From Pictodentalium vernedei (taxonomy: Eukaryota; Mollusca; Scaphopoda; Dentaliida; Dentaliidae): a DNA stretch of 64,000 nucleotides. Positions 51,321 to 63,983 of the stretch are shown in pieces. Location: positions 790,516,823-790,580,822 of the forward strand of contig CM062296.1 in assembly GCA_031216915.1 (NCBI GenBank). Direction: 5' to 3'. Each line of letters begins with the position of its first letter. The stretch's first letter is position 1. The notes below the pieces were generated by a model, which worked only from the letters and a program-made list of their open reading frames with translations, ran no database searches and was not told where the DNA came from. The translations under genes were made by a program, and so were the position numbers.

Positions 51321-53073
51321 TACACCTGGAACTTAATTAAGCACCCCCTGAAATGTTGCTGTTCCTGATTATTATGTTTTAATGCTTGCTATGTCTTGCA
51401 GTACATTTCATCTAGTGAAACATGTTTCTGGTTGATAGTGTACCCCAAACACATCCCCTCATCCACGTGAAGCATGCTTCCAACGAATGTCACAAAAAAC
51501 AATATCATCCACATGCAATATCTGGGTATAAAACAAGTAACATTGTCACTTCTTTTATTAATAAATGTTGACATGGCAAGGAGGAGACTGTCAGAGACAC
51601 TACGATGGCATATCATTGGCATGCGTGCAACAGGCATGTCATTCAAAGCTATTGGAAGGCGACTAGCTCTTGTCATTCTGTCAGCAGCAGACTTGTCCGA
51701 AAACATCACCAAACTAACAATGTTAAGGACTGACCAAAGGCCTGGAAACCTCAAAACACCTCTCCTCAGGAAGACTGGAGTCTGGCACACCTCGTTAGGC
51801 ATGAACCCTTTGCTTCAAGTGGGGTTTTGAAACACCTTTGGCTCCCCAACAGGCATTTGTGCAACAGAACTGTCCGAAACTGTCTCAAAGCACTGGGTAT
51901 GAGATTCAGAGGGGTCATCAAGCATCCAGCTCTGTCCGATCAGCATCAAAGATGATGTTTGGAGTGGTGTATGACATGACAACATTGGAATCTCAGGACG
52001 TGGAGAGTCCATTGGTCAGACAAGAGTAGGTTCCTGCTTCACGTCACAGATGGTCACATGAGAGTGTGGAGGCATAGAAATACTGCTTACGTGCCCAGGA
52101 ACATCAGGCCTACTGTTCCTTATGGTAGAAGATCAGTAGTGATCTGGGGATGCCTCTCTCATGATTGTAAACTTGATGTGGTGACTGTACGTGGGAATCT
52201 CAATGGTCATTAGTACATCCAGTACATTCCCAATCCGGTTGTTGTCCCCCACCCATTGACTACTCGCCCTATATTCATGGACGACAATGCAAGGCCACAT
52301 CATTCCCATGCTGTGAGAGTATTCCTTCAGAACAACGCTATTACAACACTACGTTGGCCTGCAATGAGCCCTGATTTGAATTCCTTAGAACACAACTGGG
52401 ACTTTCTTGGACGTCGTGTGCAATCAAGGGATACACCTGGTAGCATTAGGAGGAGGGTTCAGGCTGTCATCCGGGCACAGGGTGGATATGCTTACTACTG
52501 ATGTCAGACACTACTATTGTGTTCAGGAGATCACAAGTTACATTTTTTGTCAGTAATTACCGGCACTGTTTCATCATGGACCAGTCCAGCACCATACTTG
52601 TCTAGAGAACATTTGTCCATCAAAAACATTAGTGACAGATATGTGCAATTAGCACGATTAAAATACTGCATGTTTTCATCATTGTGTTGTCTTTCACTTG
52701 TTAACTGGTAATGTTCTGGAAGCCCATATTTGGGCTTTATTCTGAAGTACAGGTACTACAACTTAAAGTCTTCAAATTCAGTGACTGAGCTTCATACCAT
52801 CTTTGAAGGGATATTATTTAGTCTGTTAAGATTTGGCTTGTAACAATTTATAGTAGAGTGCCCACAGGCACTCTCCTATAAGTTGTAACAAGGCAAAGAC
52901 ATGTGAACAAATTTTGAGGCCAAAAATAATTTAGCACTCTACCAGTTAATAGACCATTCTTTCCGCAAACAATCACTTTTGACCATCTGAAAGATAGCAT
53001 GAAAGTAATGACAGCTTCGGTTAACACAACTTGCGAAAAAAACAGGGAGTGCTTAATTAAGTTCCAGGTGTAT
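51321..53073 (+). mobile_element. Decayed Tc1-type DNA transposon
   Basis: 1.75-kb element. Inverted ends TACACCTGGAACTTAATTAA and its complement TTAATTAAGTTCCAGGTGTA, with a TA flank on each side; removing it restores a normal tandem-array unit (ACTTGTTATAGTTGGATTTGG). The transposase is broken (see next entry). Confidence 0.85.
51571..52501 (+). pseudogene. Tc1-type transposase remnant
   Basis: Starts MARRRLSETLRWHIIGMRATG with the paired-type helix-turn-helix (FKAIGRRL). It continues in other frames through ALSDQHQR, WSDKSRFLL (first catalytic Asp region, ~51995-52025) and GHMRVWRH, and ends in the frame 52256-52501 with DDNARPHHSHAV (second Asp) and MSPDLNSLEHNWD (Glu). Asp-to-Glu spacing is 34 residues, the D34E of Tc1 proper. 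At least three frame changes and in-frame stops make it inactive. Confidence 0.85.
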
Positions 53074-53715
53074 AGTTGGATTTGGATGGGGGGACGGGTG
53101 TATGAGAACTTGAACTAAGTCTGTGACCTTGGCCTTGAAGGCAGGTATTCCAACATTATTCATGACTCACCCTTTGGTAGTGGGCAACATTAAAACCAAG
53201 TATCATTAACATCCTTCAAGGCTATCAAAAGTTCTGAGCCAGACATGACTTGTTTTGGATGTGGGGGTATGTGAATGTGAACTAAGTCTGTGACCTTAAC
53301 CTTGTGGACAGGTATTCCAATCTTATTCCTGACACACCCACTAGTGGTGGGCAACATTAATACCAAGTATCATTAATGTCCTTCAAGGCTATCAAAAGTT
53401 ATGAGCAAGACACAACTTGTGTATATTTGGATATGGGTACGTGAACTTGAACTAAGTCTGCGACCTTGCCCTTGAGGACAGGCATTCCAACCTTATTCGT
53501 GATGCACCCTCTAGTGGTGGGCGACATTGATACCAAGTATCATTAATATCCTTCAAGACTATCAGAATTTCTGAGCCAGACATTACATGTGTATATTTGG
53601 ATATGGGTATGTGAACTTGAACTAAGTCTGTGATCTTGACCTTGTAGACAGGCATTCCAGCCTTATTCGCATCAAACCCTCTGGTAGTGGGCAACATTAA
53701 TACAAAGTATCATTG

Positions 53716-54106
53716 AGGCAGTTTAACACTTCAGAGTTTTGCAATATGTTTTGTATTGAGACAGAGTCCAAAATATCCAACACCAATCACAGTGTATATC
53801 AAAGTTCTGTATTGTGGCGGGTTCAGGAAATGTTAATATAAAGCTTGATTCTGAGGTACCTCCCTCATTGATGAAAATCTGCCTCATATTTTTTTTACCT
53901 GTAAGGCTCAATAAGACTCAATGAGACAGTTTTGCACTTACAGGACAACAAACTTAAACCAATCAGATCTTGCTTGACAGAGCTCTCTGATTGAATTTGC
54001 AGCTGTGTTACAGAAACTTTTGCTGCTGAAAATGATCGTTTTTCAATTGAGTGCCGAGATTAAATAAAAGAAAAGCCCCCTTCCTTCTGCATAAAATTTC
54101 AGAAAA
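53716..54106. other. Unassigned flank
   Basis: AT-rich sequence between the tandem array and a DIRS element. No gene or repeat recognised. Confidence 0.5.
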
Positions 54107-54408
54107 GTTAAAAAATTTATAGTAATTTATATATTTTTTATACTTACCAATGACCCAGACATAGCTGGTGCTAACTCTTAAAATATAGGGCCAAACACAA
54201 ATTTTGCCCCCCAATCCCCAAAATTTGCATCTAAAACTAAAGAAAACATGTCCTGAAAGGCCCTCCACACTTCGCCCCTACTGCGCATGCGCAGTGTCAA
54301 GGACGTTCCGAAATTGGCGCCATTAATCATTCTAATAACCAGTGCCTGGTAAGCGCTATGTACTCAGCGGGGAGGCAAGAGTTCCCAACTCCTGGGAGGG
54401 CCATCCCC

Positions 54409-54490
54409 GTCTGGGTCATTGGTAAGTATAAAAAATATATAAATTACTATAAATTTTTTAACATTTTTATACTGTACCAATGACCCAGAC
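54409..54490 (-). repeat. Internal complementary region of copy N2
   Basis: 82 bases, identical layout to copy N and E2, preserved although the coding region is ruined. Confidence 0.88.
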
Positions 54491-55084
54491 ATAGCTGAAT
54501 AGTAAAAAGGCTGGAGGGCCAAGGACATAGAGCAAAATGGAATACGCTCAATAAAATAAAATAGAGTCATCCCCTGTACGGAAAAAGAAGTAATAGGCCT
54601 TACATGTATCTTTCTTATTTATGATAAATTAGAAAGATACAACACCTTCCAAAATTGAGCTTCATACATCCATGTACTCTATTAATATCCAATATAATCC
54701 TTATACTAATAATTTTTAAAGTAAGCCAATAAATAAAGTAAGTCTAGAGAATAGAGACTCTTATACTCCTAAAAGTGTCTGAGGATTGCATAATCATGTC
54801 CGTTGACATATGCAATATTCAAAAGCTATACTTTAAAAACTAAGACTTGAATGAATTTTAAAAACCTAAACTTCTCACTAAACAACCATCCCAATAACAG
54901 CTCAGAATTACTAACTCCGGAGGAGGTATCCCCTTGTTTTCATAGTAAAACAGGTGACCCAAGGGAACACCCTCCCCCCCCCCCCCCCCCTTTTTCTTGC
55001 CCTGGGTCAAATAGCCCAGAGCGAAGAGGGCAGCCGAACAGAGACACTGCCAAAACAGACAGCCTACCTAGCTATAGTAGCAAC

Positions 55085-57000
55085 TGTTAAGTGAATGACA
55101 TTCTGAGCAGTAGATAATAGACCTAACAATAGAGGCCTCCAGAAATGGACTCGATATTTCTAAGATAAAATTCATGAATGTGGATGGCTGAGCGCAATGA
55201 GCGGCCTTCAAAAATCTATAATAGCGACACTATTAATGTAAGCCCAAGAAGTAGAAGAACTCTTACTTCATGGGCCGAAATCTTAAGCACAACTGCTAAG
55301 TCAATGATATACCATAAGCAGTACCGATACTTAATAGAATCCATTAACAATAAAATGGAGCGTAACGTCCTTCTACTAGACATCAAAGACAGAAGAAGCT
55401 TACGCCCTTTGTAGTAAACAGATATCTGTTTATAAATACATAAACTGTACCCGGAAAGAGTAAAGGCCTATGCCCATACGAAGACGGAAGGACCTTAAAA
55501 TAATAGGTTCCGGATAATAGGAGCCTAACTCTTATGCAACAATCCAACCTAAATAGTAACGGAAGTATTGATTCCGAAACTATGAAAGTGAAAATCATCC
55601 ATCGATAGTGCATGAAACTCACTGACTCTACAGTAAAAGAGAAACCAACAGAATTACTGTCTAAAAGGTCAGAATTTGAAAACTACTGTTTCCAGAGGCT
55701 CAAATGATTACTTAGCTAAATAAGAACCGAAGTTAAAATCCGTATAGGAATTTAATCTAAAGATTCTAAGTCTATTTATCAAAAAGTTACTAACTGACTT
55801 AGATAAAGAGACAAAAGACTCAATTGTAAACTATCGTAGAGTGCATAGGTATGAGGTAACATAAACCTATAACCTAAATAATAACAGGCTGCAGTAGATC
55901 TTGTGAAACAAGTATACTAAAAAATAGCAATGAGTAGTATGGAGGGATCAACAATATGAACATAATGATCCCTACACCACGACGGAAGAGCCTCCACTTA
56001 AGCCGCATAGAATAGCGAAGAAGAGGATCTCCTATAGTAAGAAATCGCGTCCAAAGCTCGTCCAGTACAGTGCTTACAATGCAATACGGACCACACAACG
56101 GAATACATGAAGGTTGCGACCTTGCTGGTTGTGATAAAGATGACACGATTTACCCAGTGAAAAAGATCCTCACATAGAGGAAGATTTCACGTTAAGACCC
56201 ACAGTAGACAAGAGAGTAAATTACTCATGATCTCTGTGAAGATAGAGATGCTATCAACAGAAATGTATTGTGGTTGTTTATCTTAGCAATACCTGCTAAA
56301 ACAACAGCGCTGCAGGATACGCGTATCCTATCATTCCGTCCTATAGATCAATAGAACGTTAACAATATTAGCTCAGAGATCTGGACAAGCCAACACATAC
56401 GTCTGCAATTGATTAGCAAGCTGTGTCATAAATAAATCATCATTGGGCGCTCCCATAGATAGCAAATCTGATTGAATACTTGTTTGTTGAGAGTCCATTC
56501 TGACAGCAACAAGCGACCCGTAAGAGAACAGGAGTCCGATAAAACAATCAGACGACCCGGAATATGACGGACCAAAACTGAACTTGGTGTACTATAACCA
56601 ACAGACGGATTCTTTCCATTAAATTGAATAACGGAAACGAAAGAGTGCCTCCCTGGTTCCGGAGATACGCCACTACTGTCGAATTAAAGGACAGGAATTT
56701 GGGCATGCGTTTCTGAATAATGTTCATGCAATGACATAAAGCAAGCCTAAAAAACATTATTCCGCGGAAGTTAAACTGATTGCTAAAAGACTGCGGAACC
56801 CAAAGACCCTGGCACTTCGAATCCGTAGGGATCAGTATTATATCCCAATCTGTTTGACTGGCAACCGTCATAACAGCCACACTCGGGTCCGGCAACTGCG
56901 GCGGCACTCTCTGAGTCAACCACCGAATGTTTGCCCCAGTCTGAATCTCTTGTAACACTAGATAGACAAGAGAACGTATAAATCGAGCAATTCATGGATT
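55085..57000 (-). pseudogene. Recombinase and RNase H remnants (copy N2)
   Basis: Same content and breakpoints as in copy N. The longest frame, 56548-56958, retains RNase H-like GANIRWLTQRVPPQLPDPS and VASQTDWD, with the first Asp replaced by Val, and ends before the last RNase H motif. The RT core is deleted at ~57000, where RNase H sequence abuts gag. Confidence 0.8.
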
Positions 57001-59970
57001 GCCGAAAAGTTGCCGTCGAAGAGAAGCTCCGAGGAGAACGAAGCGACTCTGAGAGAGTTCTTAACCTTACTATCCACGCGTGTGGATGTAGCTAGGGCTG
57101 CGTCACGTCTAACTAACTCCAATCAGCCACTGAAGGGCGGAGTTATACGTGAACAAACTACTGCCCTCAAAAGAAATTACATTGAGAATAATATCCCGTA
57201 AATCTTTTCTTGAAGACGTAATGATAACGCCTCAGTAAGGCGGATTACGTATAATAAAGCGTCTAAGTTAAGTCTACTATACATAATGTCGTTCCCAACA
57301 TTGAAATTGGAAAATACATAAACGGCGAAAAAGAATATATGCAGTCTTTAATCACACCGTCTAGACGCATATGAACTCTCGGTATGCCCTGCTCTGCCAA
57401 AATAAACTATTTGTATAAATGATAAAATGGCAGAAATGAGCAACGCGGACAAGAAACTAAACTATCATGCTTAGTAGCAGGCTTGTATATATATATATAT
57501 ATAGCGTCGAAAAATAAAACACATGTTGTAATGACAATATTGGACTGCGTCGGTAAGTCAGGGACAATGTCCCTGAACCGATCGAAAAATCCGAGTCCAA
57601 CGACGCTATAAGTCTTTTATCCGAGATCGCAGCAATGAAGTCCGAAATAATAATCACTGGAAGATAATGCCAGAAGATATGAAAGGCATCTTCCGATACT
57701 ACTAAAGGGAAAACTCGAAATCTTTCGAATCCCTTTCGCCATCCTGTCGGACCCTATAAAGCGTTCGGTCGTCCGTAGCTGATGCAACCGCGGACCGCAC
57801 CGTCGGATAATTCCTGATTCGACCAAGAAACTGTCAATTGCTGGGATGCTGCGAAACAACTGTGCTAACTCGGATAGCACGTCCGTCACTGAGGCCTGAG
57901 GAGAAGCGGTCTTACGATGCATTGCCGCTGGAAGCTCCGTGATCGTTACCCCGTGCATACTACCAATATGCGAGCGAACGGAGTGTATAGGCCTCGTGTC
58001 CCTTGGCTACCGGATGGCACGACCTATTCGCCGTGGAATCACTGAATGCCGAAACTGATCGGATACTCGAGGTCACGTAGCCAATGTGCGGTCGTGTGCC
58101 CTGCTGTGAGGATGAGGAAGCATTAAAGACAGTCTCTCGGACTGTCAATATAACGGAGAGTCCCGACCAACGGACATATGCTCCGAATGTAAAATATCTG
58201 AACCACAACATGCGGTCCCCTATGTTGTTGGGCGAGAGAGGGACCTCTCTCGCTCACAGCCCGGACGGACCTGGACAAGCCAGGAACCGGACTAACAGGC
58301 TTCCTCCGATCTGTCCTCAATCTGCCTTCACTGGGTGAGTACTAAAGTAATTAAAGTGCTCGCATCACCCAAATCTCCTTCCTAGACCGCAACGGACGAA
58401 CCCGGCAGCCGAACCATTCGATGAATGTACGCTACACCGGGTGAGCTAGCGAATGTCACTCCGTAAGCGATAGACATATTCCATGAGCACTTATTGCCGC
58501 TAACTCTTCATTAACTATGACGACAGAGGCACACTTTTGAAAGACATCTCCATAACTCTTCGAACATGAAACCAGAAATGCTTGGATAGCAAGCATAAAA
58601 TAATAATATATATAGCGTCGTTCAATAATTCGAAAGTTTGTGTGACATTATTGGACTATGTCGGAACTGAGGGACGATGTCCCTGAACCGAACCAAAAAT
58701 TTCTAAGTCCACCGACGCTATCAGTTTCTTATCCGGCATCGCAGCATTCTGGTCCGACGAAAGAAGCTGTAGAAGACCAAGTCAGATGACATACACAACA
58801 GCATATGTTGTTCCGAAAGGGAAAGCTCGAAATCCTCCGAATCCCTTTCGGTATCCCGTCGGACCGGATGAAACTTTCGGACGTCCGTACCCGCTTCCGC
58901 GGAGCGTCCCAACCCAGCATCGTCGGATAAAATATATGCGACAGATTCAGTTGATGCTGGGATGCTGCGATAAACTGTGCTATTAAGGAAAGCACGTCCG
59001 TTCCCGAGGCCTGTGCAGTAGCGGTCTTACGATGCATTGCCGCCGGAAGCTCCGTGTACGTTGACTCCCGCACACTTCCTATGCGAACGTCCGGAGTCTG
59101 CAGGCCTCATGTCCCTGGCAACCGGATGGTGTGACCTGGTCGCCGAAGAATCCTTGATCGGCGAAGCTGGTAATATATCGGTGGTCACGCAGCCAAGGTG
59201 CGGTCATGTGCGCTGACGAGAAGAGGAAGCCTTAGCAGTCTCAGCGGACTGCCTATACAACGGAGCGTCCCGAGCGACGGACGTATGCTCCGCTTGCGAC
59301 ACATTTTGTACCACAACATCTGGGGCCAGATGTTGTTGAACGAGAGAGGGGCCTCTCTCGCTTGCCGTCCGGATGGACCGGAACGAGCTATGAACCGGAC
59401 TAAAAGGCTTCCTGCGTTCTCCCTCCGATCCGCCGTCACTGGGTGTGCATTAAGTTAATTTATAGTGCTCGCATCACCCCAAAATTCCTTCTAGACCGCA
59501 ACGGACGAACCCGGCTGCCGAACCATTCGGTGAATGGACGCTACACCGGGCGAGCTAGCGGACGTCAAAGGCCGTCGAACCTACTAGGGTCCTCTTAGGC
59601 AATTGGCGTATTTACATGAGCACTTTTCCGCTAGCCCTTCATTAATTGTGACGACGGAGGCACACTGTTGGAAGACATCACAGATACATCACCCTAATCT
59701 TGATCGTCTGAAATAGAAATTGATAAAGTAGAGTGACCCTGCGGGGAAAGGACCGGAGTGTCCAAATCCCCAACAACATACCGTGACATACGCTTCCCAT
59801 ATTGTCATCGAAATCATACGATACAGAACAGGAGTTAATGCGAGTACACTGACCACATATAGAATGATAATAAAGTCAGAGGAAGACTTCCTCTTAAAAC
59901 AATTGATCAATATCCTTTCAATGTGAAAAGAAAACAAGTCCTGGTACTCGCACTAACCCCTGGCAATCAA
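57001..59970 (-). pseudogene. Duplicated gag remnant (copy N2)
   Basis: Two gag-like repeats ~1.12 kb apart (GCGGACAAGAAAC near 57445 and its partner near 58560). The second reaches the N-terminal Cys/His-rich coding region near 59690-59940. No frame longer than 114 codons. Confidence 0.82.
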
Positions 59971-61091
59971 AATACATAATAATAATATGATCCATTAATA
60001 TAGAAAAAATAATTGAAATCAAAATATTTTGACAAAAATATTTTTTCAGAACAGCCCAAGTTTCTGAAAAGTAACGTTGAGCCCCAATGGATCCCAAGCC
60101 TAAGTGTGGACAAAAATTTTAAAAATATTTTAAACAATTTATTCAACACTTACGAACAATAATAATGTATCTAGTTATGATTAAAATAACATAAAGATAT
60201 TATTTTTTAGAAATCCCCCCCTCACACAGAGGGCTGTTGAAAATGTAAACAATGAGTGTAAAAACACTAAAGTAAGACTCCAGGCACCCAGGCCCGAAAT
60301 CAGTTACCAAAAAAAACACTATCTGATGCAAAACAGAGACTTCCAGGGAAGAAACTGCAGAACATCAGATGGTAGATGCAGAACACAACGCCTAACCACC
60401 CGTAGGTGAAGACGTAAACAGGGGGAAAGAACAGAATTCATTCTGTTATACAGCTAAAACTCCCAAGAAATTTTAGTAATAATAATTACAGAAACTATGC
60501 CAAAAGCATGGGAGAATAGCAAGGGGGAACTTAAAGGACAGGGAGAGAGGAAAACACTTAAAAAACAGTGTAACTAAATAATCAGAATGACAACAAAATG
60601 GCTGCTGCCTTGAAAATAGGTAACTTAACATAATTTCATTAAAAAATTTTAAGTTACAGCCCTGATAATATTCTGTCACACATTCTTTTCCTCTCCTCCT
60701 TCTCTATCCTCCTTAGAATCACCATTTCACTAATATTTATGTGTCTGGCATCATTTAAACTGAGATTTGTAAGCACAAAGATCAGTCAGATGTTAACTGA
60801 TGAAGGGCCAAACTTAGAATGATTAATGGCGCCAATTTCGGAACGTCCTTGACACTGCGCATGCGCAGTAGGGGCGAAGTGTGGAGGGCCTTTCAGGACA
60901 TGTTTTCTTTAGTTTTAGATGCAAATTTTGGGGATTGGGGGGCAAAATTTGTGTTTGGCCCTATATTTTAAGAGTTAGCACCAGCTATGTCTGGGTCATT
61001 GGTACAGTATAAAACTATTGCTAAGAAACCACGATATTTTTCTTTAAGGACTTAACGTTCAGATACACTGTAAACTAGTTGCAATACTTAT

Positions 61092-61268
61092 TTAACCCTT
61101 TACCCAACGCAGACGATATCAAAATTTATTATTTTAAATATAATTTTTTTAAATTCTTCAAAAATTTTCAACAAAACCATATCATGTGACCCCCTCGTTG
61201 GAACGAGCTCAACGAGCTCATTCCAATGAGGGGTCACATGATATGGTTTTGTTGAAATTATTCGAAAA
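61092..61268. mobile_element. piggyBac-type MITE (variant I), left part
   Basis: TTAA at 61092-61095, CCCTTTACCCAACGCAGACG, then a near-perfect central palindrome (AACAAAACCATATCATGTGA and complement). Interrupted after TTCGAAAA by DIRS copy C; the right part lies beyond the window. The insertion point matches that in the MITE at 37881-38048. Confidence 0.85.
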
Positions 61269-61570
61269 GTTAAAAAATTTATAGTAATTTATATATTTTT
61301 TATACTTACCAATGACCCAGACTTAGCTGGTGCTAACTCCACAAAAACCAGGGCCAAACACAAATTTTGCCCCCCAATCCCCAAAATTTGCATCCAAAAC
61401 AAAAAGAAATCATGTCCTAAAGGACCTCCATAGTACGACTCTACTGCGCATGCGCAGTGACGCAGTCGTCCCGAAATTGGCGCCAAATATCATTCTTACT
61501 GGCAGTGCCTGGTCAGCGCTATGTACTCAGCGGGGAGGCAAGAGTTCCCAACTCAGGGAGGGCCATCCCC

Positions 61571-61627
61571 GTCTGGGTCATTACTATAAATTTTTTAACA
61601 TTTTTATACTGTACCAATGACCCAGAC
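61571..61627 (-). repeat. Shortened internal complementary region of copy C
   Basis: 57 bases instead of 82. The 25 bases from GGTAAGTATA to AAATT, which correspond to the subterminal part of the 3' end, are missing; the junction TTTTTTAAC|ATTTTTATACTG is kept. May impair completion of new copies. Confidence 0.85.
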
Positions 61628-62243
61628 TTAGCTGAATAGTAAACAGGCTGGAGGGCCTAGGACATAGAGGAAAATCCAATAAGCTCAATTATATAATAAA
61701 GAGGTAACCCCTTAAGGAGAAAAGGAGTATTAGGCTTTACATGTATCTTTCTTATTTAATATTAAATTAGAAAGATACACTACCCTTAATAATTGAGCAC
61801 AATAACATTCATGTTCTCTATTAACATCCAGTATAACCCTTATACTAATTATTTTTAAAGCAAGCCAATAAATAAAGTAGTCCAGAGAATTGAGACTCTT
61901 TATAATCATTTAAAAGTGTCCGAGTATTGTATATTAAAGCCCGTTTGACACTTGACATATACAAATGCTTCACACCGAGCTACACTTTAAAAATAAGACA
62001 TGAATGAAATTAAACATTAATATTACACTTTAAAACCATCCCGGAAGCGACTCAGAAATACTGTCTTGGAGGAGGCATTCCCTTGCTTTTCACTATAAAG
62101 CAGGTGACCTAAGGGAACACCCGCCCCCCCCCCCCCCCCCCCCCCCTTCCCCTTGCCCTGGGTCAAATAGCCCAGAGCGAAGAGGGCAGCCGGACGGAGT
62201 CACTGCCGGAACAGAAAGCCTGCATAACTATAGTTGCAACTGT

Positions 62244-63983
62244 TTAGTGGACGACATTCTGAGCAACAGATAACGGACCTAAACAATGCAGGTCTCCAGA
62301 AATGGACTCAATATTTCTGAGATAAAAATTAGTAAATGTGGAAGGCTGAGACCAATAAGCAGCCTTCATTAAATCTGTAATAGCAACACTATTAGCATAA
62401 GCCCAGGAAGTAGAAAGAGCTCTTACTTCATGAGCAGAAATCTTAAGCACAGACTGCTGAGAAGAAGATAAATCTTCATACGCAGTACGGATAGTTAACT
62501 GAATCCATCTAGCAATAGAATGGACTGAAATGTCCTTTCTATTAGGCATCAAAGACAGAAAGAAACGTTTCCGTCCCTTTCTGATGAACTGAGATCTCTG
62601 TTTATAGATACGTAGTGCTCTAACAGGACAGAGTAAAGGCCTACGCCCGTCTGAAGACGGAAGAGCCTTAATAACAATAGGTTCCGGATATTTATTAGGA
62701 GCCTGATTCTTAGCTAAAAAACCCACATTAGTAGTGAAGGTGATAGTGTTCCCAACACTACGATAATGAGAATCATCCACCGATAGTGCATGAAGCTCAC
62801 TGACTCTTCTGGCAGAAGAGAAAGCTAAGAGAAAAGCTGTCTTATAAGATAAGAATTTGAAATCTACTGTCCCAAGAGGTTCAAATGGCTTTTCCTTCAA
62901 TTTAAGGAGAACCCAAGCTAAATTCCACTTAGGAATTAATCTAAGAGTTCTGGGTCTATTTATCGAAAAGTTTCTAACCAATTTCGATAAAGAGACATTA
63001 GATCCAATTTGTAAACTATCATGATGTGCATAGGTATCAGATAACATAGATCTATAACCCTTTATAGTAACAGGCTGCAGTTTGATTTCGTCAAACAAGT
63101 ATACTAGAAAGTTTGCAATGTCTGGTATAGAGGGATCAAATATATCTACAGAATGATCCCTACACCAACGACGGAAAACCTTCCACTTAGCCGCATAGTT
63201 TAGCGAAGAGGAGGTCCTCCTACAGTTAGAAATCGCGTCCACTGCTCGTCCTGTAAAGTGCTTGCCATGCAAGAAGGACCGCACAACGGAAAAACGTGAA
63301 GGTTGAGACCTTGCGGGTTGTGATGGAGTTGGCGCGATTTCCCCTGCGAAAGAAGATCCTCTCGTGGAGGAAGCTTCCGCGGTAGGTCCCACAACAGACA
63401 CCTGAGTAGATTTATCCACGGTCTCTGTGGCGACAGAGATGCTACCAACAGAATCTTGCATTGAGATTGTTTTATCTTTAGCAATACTTGTTGAATTAAC
63501 GGCGCTGGAGGATACGCATATCCTATCATTCCGTCCCAAGGGATCGACAGAGCGTCTACTGCAAATGCTCTTGGATCCGGACACGGGGACACATACGTCT
63601 GCAACTGATTGTTGAGATGTGTCGCAAATAAGTCTATCATTGGCCGTTCCCATTGGTAGCAAATCTGATTGAATACTTGTTTGTTGAGAGTCCACTCCGA
63701 CGGCAACAAGCGACCCTTTCGTGAAAGGGAGTCTGCTAGCACATTCAGACGACCCGGTATGTGACGGACCGAAAGAAGAACGTGATGTTCCAACGCAAAC
63801 AGAAGGATTCTTTCCGTTAGATTGAACAACGGAACTGAATGAGTGCCTCCCTGATTCCGTATATACGCCACTACTGTCGTATTGTCGGATAGGATTTGGA
63901 CATGAGCATCGTGAATAATGTCCATCCAGTGACGTAACGCAAGCCAAATTGACATCATTTCCTTGATGTTTATGTGCTTGCAC
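62244..63983 (-). CDS. DIRS tyrosine recombinase ORF (copy C)
   Basis: 579 codons as seen, open to within 17 bases of the window edge and probably continuing. Same domains and catalytic residues as copy A (ARRVSELHAL, HEVRALSTS, FTNFYLR). Only a handful of residue differences from copy A over 579 positions, for example R to G in SVCV(R/G)TSRSS and S to P in VCV(S/P)VSG. No disabling change. Confidence 0.88.
   Translation of the reverse strand: MQAHKHQGNDVNLACVTSLDGHYSRCSCPNPIRQYDSSGVYTESGRHSFSSVVQSNGKNPSVCVGTSRSSFGPSHTGSSECASRLPFTKGSLVAVGVDSQQTSIQSDLLPMGTANDRLICDTSQQSVADVCVPVSGSKSICSRRSVDPLGRNDRICVSSSAVNSTSIAKDKTISMQDSVGSISVATETVDKSTQVSVVGPTAEASSTRGSSFAGEIAPTPSQPARSQPSRFSVVRSFLHGKHFTGRAVDAISNCRRTSSSLNYAAKWKVFRRWCRDHSVDIFDPSIPDIANFLVYLFDEIKLQPVTIKGYRSMLSDTYAHHDSLQIGSNVSLSKLVRNFSINRPRTLRLIPKWNLAWVLLKLKEKPFEPLGTVDFKFLSYKTAFLLAFSSARRVSELHALSVDDSHYRSVGNTITFTTNVGFLAKNQAPNKYPEPIVIKALPSSDGRRPLLCPVRALRIYKQRSQFIRKGRKRFFLSLMPNRKDISVHSIARWIQLTIRTAYEDLSSSQQSVLKISAHEVRALSTSWAYANSVAITDLMKAAYWSQPSTFTNFYLRNIESISGDLHCLGPLSVAQNVVH
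63200..63958 (-). CDS. DIRS RNase H region, partial (copy C)
   Basis: 252-codon frame, 3' part of the RT/RNase H gene, beginning at MMSIWLALRHW (just after the catalytic Glu) and containing SDNTT, LADSLSR and the DLFATHLNNQ region. The upstream part, with RT, lies beyond 64000. It differs from copy A in, for example, AYI(Q/R)NQGG. Confidence 0.85.
   Translation of the reverse strand: MMSIWLALRHWMDIIHDAHVQILSDNTTVVAYIRNQGGTHSVPLFNLTERILLFALEHHVLLSVRHIPGRLNVLADSLSRKGRLLPSEWTLNKQVFNQICYQWERPMIDLFATHLNNQLQTYVSPCPDPRAFAVDALSIPWDGMIGYAYPPAPLIQQVLLKIKQSQCKILLVASLSPQRPWINLLRCLLWDLPRKLPPREDLLSQGKSRQLHHNPQGLNLHVFPLCGPSCMASTLQDEQWTRFLTVGGPPLR

Larger units (their letters stand above)
51110..53715. repeat. 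Tandem array of ~165-190-bp units, split by a Tc1 element
   Basis: About five units, each with GTTCTGAGCCAGACNNNACTTG, GAACTAAGTCTGTGACCTTG, GGTGGGCAACATTAATACC and AAGTATCATTAATATCC in order. Units start near 51117, 51292 (continuing at 53074), 53229, 53398 and 53568. The array is not coding. Similar 'TGTGACCTTGACC' tandem repeats are common in bivalve and other marine invertebrate DNA (general knowledge). Confidence 0.75.
54107..61014 (-). mobile_element. Decayed DIRS element (copy N2)
   Basis: 6,908-base minus-strand element nearly identical to copy N (25310-32223), including the RT deletion, the gag duplication, the TA microsatellite at the joint (57487-57503) and most stop codons. Terminal repeats at 54107-54335 and ~60815-61014, internal complementary region at 54409-54490. 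The flanks (TTTCAGAAAA / CTATTGCTAAG) are unrelated to those of copy N, so the two are separate insertions and not one segmental duplication. Inside: recombinase remnant 55085-56150, RNase H remnant 56280-57000, duplicated gag 57001-59970. Confidence 0.92.

Noticed and set aside
51389-51802. 137-codon minus-strand ORF over the Tc1 element
   Set aside because: Antisense of the transposase remnant with no recognisable domain.
25310-61014. Segmental duplication joining copies N and N2
   Set aside because: Similarity stops exactly at the element termini and the flanks are unrelated, so separate insertions explain it.
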